From contig NC_058504.1 in the NCBI RefSeq assembly GCF_020382885.2, forward strand, positions 14,209,019 to 14,273,018: DNA of 64,000 bases, read 5' to 3'. Positions 61,719 to 64,000 of the stretch are shown one piece after another. Below the pieces are notes generated by a model that was not told the DNA's origin, ran no database searches, and was given only the letters and a program-made list of their open reading frames with translations. Position 1 is the first letter of the stretch. Every line of letters starts with the position of its first letter. A program made the position numbers and the translations under genes. The DNA comes from Scatophagus argus. Its lineage: Eukaryota > Chordata > Actinopteri > Scatophagidae.

Positions 61719-64000
61719 AACACTCAGGTTTTTTGAATGTGTAAAAATGTGTGTAAAAACTATTAACAGTCAGTAACATATTTTGGGGACAACCATCATT
61801 TCAAGTAGCTTAGTGTTTACAATTCTGACATCTGTCATATACATGGTTTGTATGGCACTTGTGTACGATATATTTTACAGCACATTCATTTTTTGATATC
61901 TTCTAAAATTGGGTTTGAACTTTAAGGTGCTTGCTGTTAAACTATAAAATGATAAAGGCGCGTACCCTTTCACACCTCCAAGATCCTTACAGCCTTATTT
62001 GCCACTGGTGCAGGCTTCAGTCTTCCCTGTGTTAAAAAGTGAACCCATGCTGGCCCATGGTGCATATTACAACCATGGCTTGATTTCACATTAATGTGGG
62101 AAAAGATTACAACCTGACAATTTGGCTGAAACAAATTACTTTCGTGTTTGTTACGTTTGGCTTTCTCTCAAATATTTATACTGTTAATCTTGGAAAGTTT
62201 GATCACTCCCCAAACATGTTAATTCTGCATTGAAAAGTAGCTTCCTTGATAAAGACCTAAGACTGAAATGTTTTCTCTATATTAATTAATTAATTTGCAA
62301 ATTGCAATGTCTGTAAGAAAGAAGAATTTCCCCTTGGGGATGAAAAAAGTAATGCTGATTCTGATTTGTAAATGATTTTGTACCCTTTGTTAAATGGACT
62401 TAAATATAGAACCCTCTTTGTCTTCTCTCTGCAAATAATACACTTGAGTTGTACATCTTGTAGGTGTGTGTGGTCTACCCTCTGACGACATTGCCAGAGC
62501 ACAGAGGAAGTCATGTGGTTGACATTCTTCCTGCTCTTGGCGGCATTCAGAAGTTACTCAACATCTTGACTATGATTCACAGTTTTTAGTCCACTCTACC
62601 TCACAAAAGAGTACTCACTCGCCACCTGCATATAATGCATAATCAGAATTGGATTTATTGTCCAGTGTATACAATGTACACAAGAACTTTGACTCCTGAC
62701 TCCTAGTGGCTATTGTTGTACTTACACAGAGTTTTAAGAAATACTTTGAGGAAGTGCAAAAAATTGGAGTACAGCACTACTGCATCAAAATTTCATCAGC
62801 ACATGTAAATCTCTGTCGACGGTTCCTCTGGTGTTTACTGCCATCTTGTGGTCCTGTTCATTCTTGTGCAAGATGAAATATTAATAAAATGCCTATGTGA
62901 AAAATAGGCATTGAGGTAGGAATTAAAACAAGCCAGAGTTTACTGACCTGACACTTAGGGGGAGTTTGCATCATAACTTAAGAGCTACAAAACAAAATCT
63001 TGGTTACCTCTTCTTTAATGAGGTGAATGATTAAAAGTAGGCCTGCTTTGATTTGATCTCTATGGTACATCAATATGAACTTTTAGACCAGATTGACTTT
63101 CTTGTGCAAAAGGTTTACAGCTCCTAAAGGAAAGCAAAATTAGACATTATAAACTGACAATGCAACAGTGAAAATTGTGGTGTCTGGTGTTATTTTCACA
63201 GAACAGATGTAACACAAGCTCTCAACACTTGATGGAGCTGTCTGCCCAGCAAGGGAAAAGAGAAGAGGAAAGTGAGTTACAGCAAATGTCAATGTGGTAA
63301 ACCCTGTGAGCATTGGGGGGCAGCCGCACTGTATGATACCTGTTTTAATTGAAAATGTGGACAAATTGAACAGAGGTTTGAAGGAAACTGAAAGATTGCT
63401 TTCACTTAGCAACTGTTCATAAGAGAGCACGAATGTATTTCCACATGCAATCTATTTCAGAGTCAGCTTGCTGTGCAGCATTCATGACATATTTTGTTCT
63501 CCTCCCAGGTATCAAGTCAGGTGATGTCTTTTAACCCAAACACGGCCCCATAAACTGGCCTGTCAGGGGCTGCTTGGGCACATCACGACTGAGGTGTAAG
63601 GAGGCTACTGTGCCTTCTGCGTTCTAACCTTGTGAAGTACAGTTTTCGACAGCTTATGTAACAGGTCAGCTAAACAGGAGCGACATTTCTGTGTGTGTGT
63701 ATGTGCACACGTGTGTTTCAGGACATACAGTATCAGTGTTATAGAGGGTTGAAGGTGTTGGCAGGGCCAAGGAGTCCGGTCAGAGTGTCAGGACCTATCT
63801 GTGTTTTAGGTCCATGTGGCTTTACCAGTGCACGTGTATGTATGTATGTGTGTAATTAGGATGCACAATATACTGCATGTGTGTGTGGCTGTACCAAGGG
63901 TCAATATGTCACATACAACGGCGTTGCTATGAGAAACACCCCCACAGGCTCCTGGTATGTAGCTCCAGAGATGAGGAATATCACTAATAGGCTATCTGAT
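61719..64000. other. Gene-free right end of window
   Basis: No coding, RNA or element signature on either strand. A short GTGT/TATG-rich area at 63690-63880 is microsatellite-like. Confidence 0.5.

Overview
The window is vertebrate nuclear DNA, almost certainly from a ray-finned fish. It holds intron-split genes with GT/AG junctions, a KDM3B-REEP2 gene pair that is also adjacent in mammals, CA/GT microsatellites, and teleost-type repeats: LINE tails ending in a GGAT array, hAT copies with GGGTCGGCAAC ends, a tRNA-headed SINE and an epsilon/gamma-like ERV.

Layout. 1-9.26 kb: the 3' part of KDM3B, a JmjC histone H3K9 demethylase (16 exons readable in phase, then 3' UTR). 10.2-20.9 kb: complete REEP2 (8 coding exons, 278 codons, long 3' UTR), with a 15-bp-arm palindrome in its promoter region. 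20.95-24.82 kb: a TIR-bounded element with TA target duplication. It carries exons of a teleost family often labelled SAMD3-like and has a complete 869-bp hAT copy nested in it.

26.0-54.7 kb is the accessory part and the main interest. It holds four genes for a protein that looks like an AID/APOBEC-type zinc deaminase: an H-x-E motif on a helix, a following hydrophobic strand, then S-P-C-x(8-10)-C. One is a divergent three-exon gene on the minus strand (26.0-28.65 kb). Three are near-identical plus-strand copies (37.98, 45.90 and 53.59 kb) in tandem units of about 7.7-7.9 kb. Copy 1 has lost its last 13 codons to a CGA-to-TGA change. The copies are mosaics of one another, and amino-acid differences cluster just after the zinc cysteines. 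Blocks containing GAAANNGAAA motifs, the core of the interferon-stimulated response element, lie upstream of the minus-strand gene and of copies 1 and 2. The units also hold hAT remnants, LINE tails, a SINE and a broken 4.97-kb ERV. Its TG...CA ends, ACAA target duplication and empty site in the next unit can all be read directly.

54.7-60.2 kb is a repeat mosaic: a 28S-rRNA-headed SINE-like unit, a Tc1/mariner-like element, LINE RT pieces, 13-bp and 51-bp minisatellites in three cassettes, and a Ty3/gypsy RT piece with an LTR-like stretch. 60.2-64 kb is nearly empty; only a frameshifted HECT-like fragment was recognised.

How it fits together: two conserved single-copy genes are followed by a young tandem family shaped by transposons and gene conversion. 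Deaminase fold, rapid local divergence, copy-number growth and ISRE-like motifs together suggest, but do not prove, a fish innate-immunity locus.
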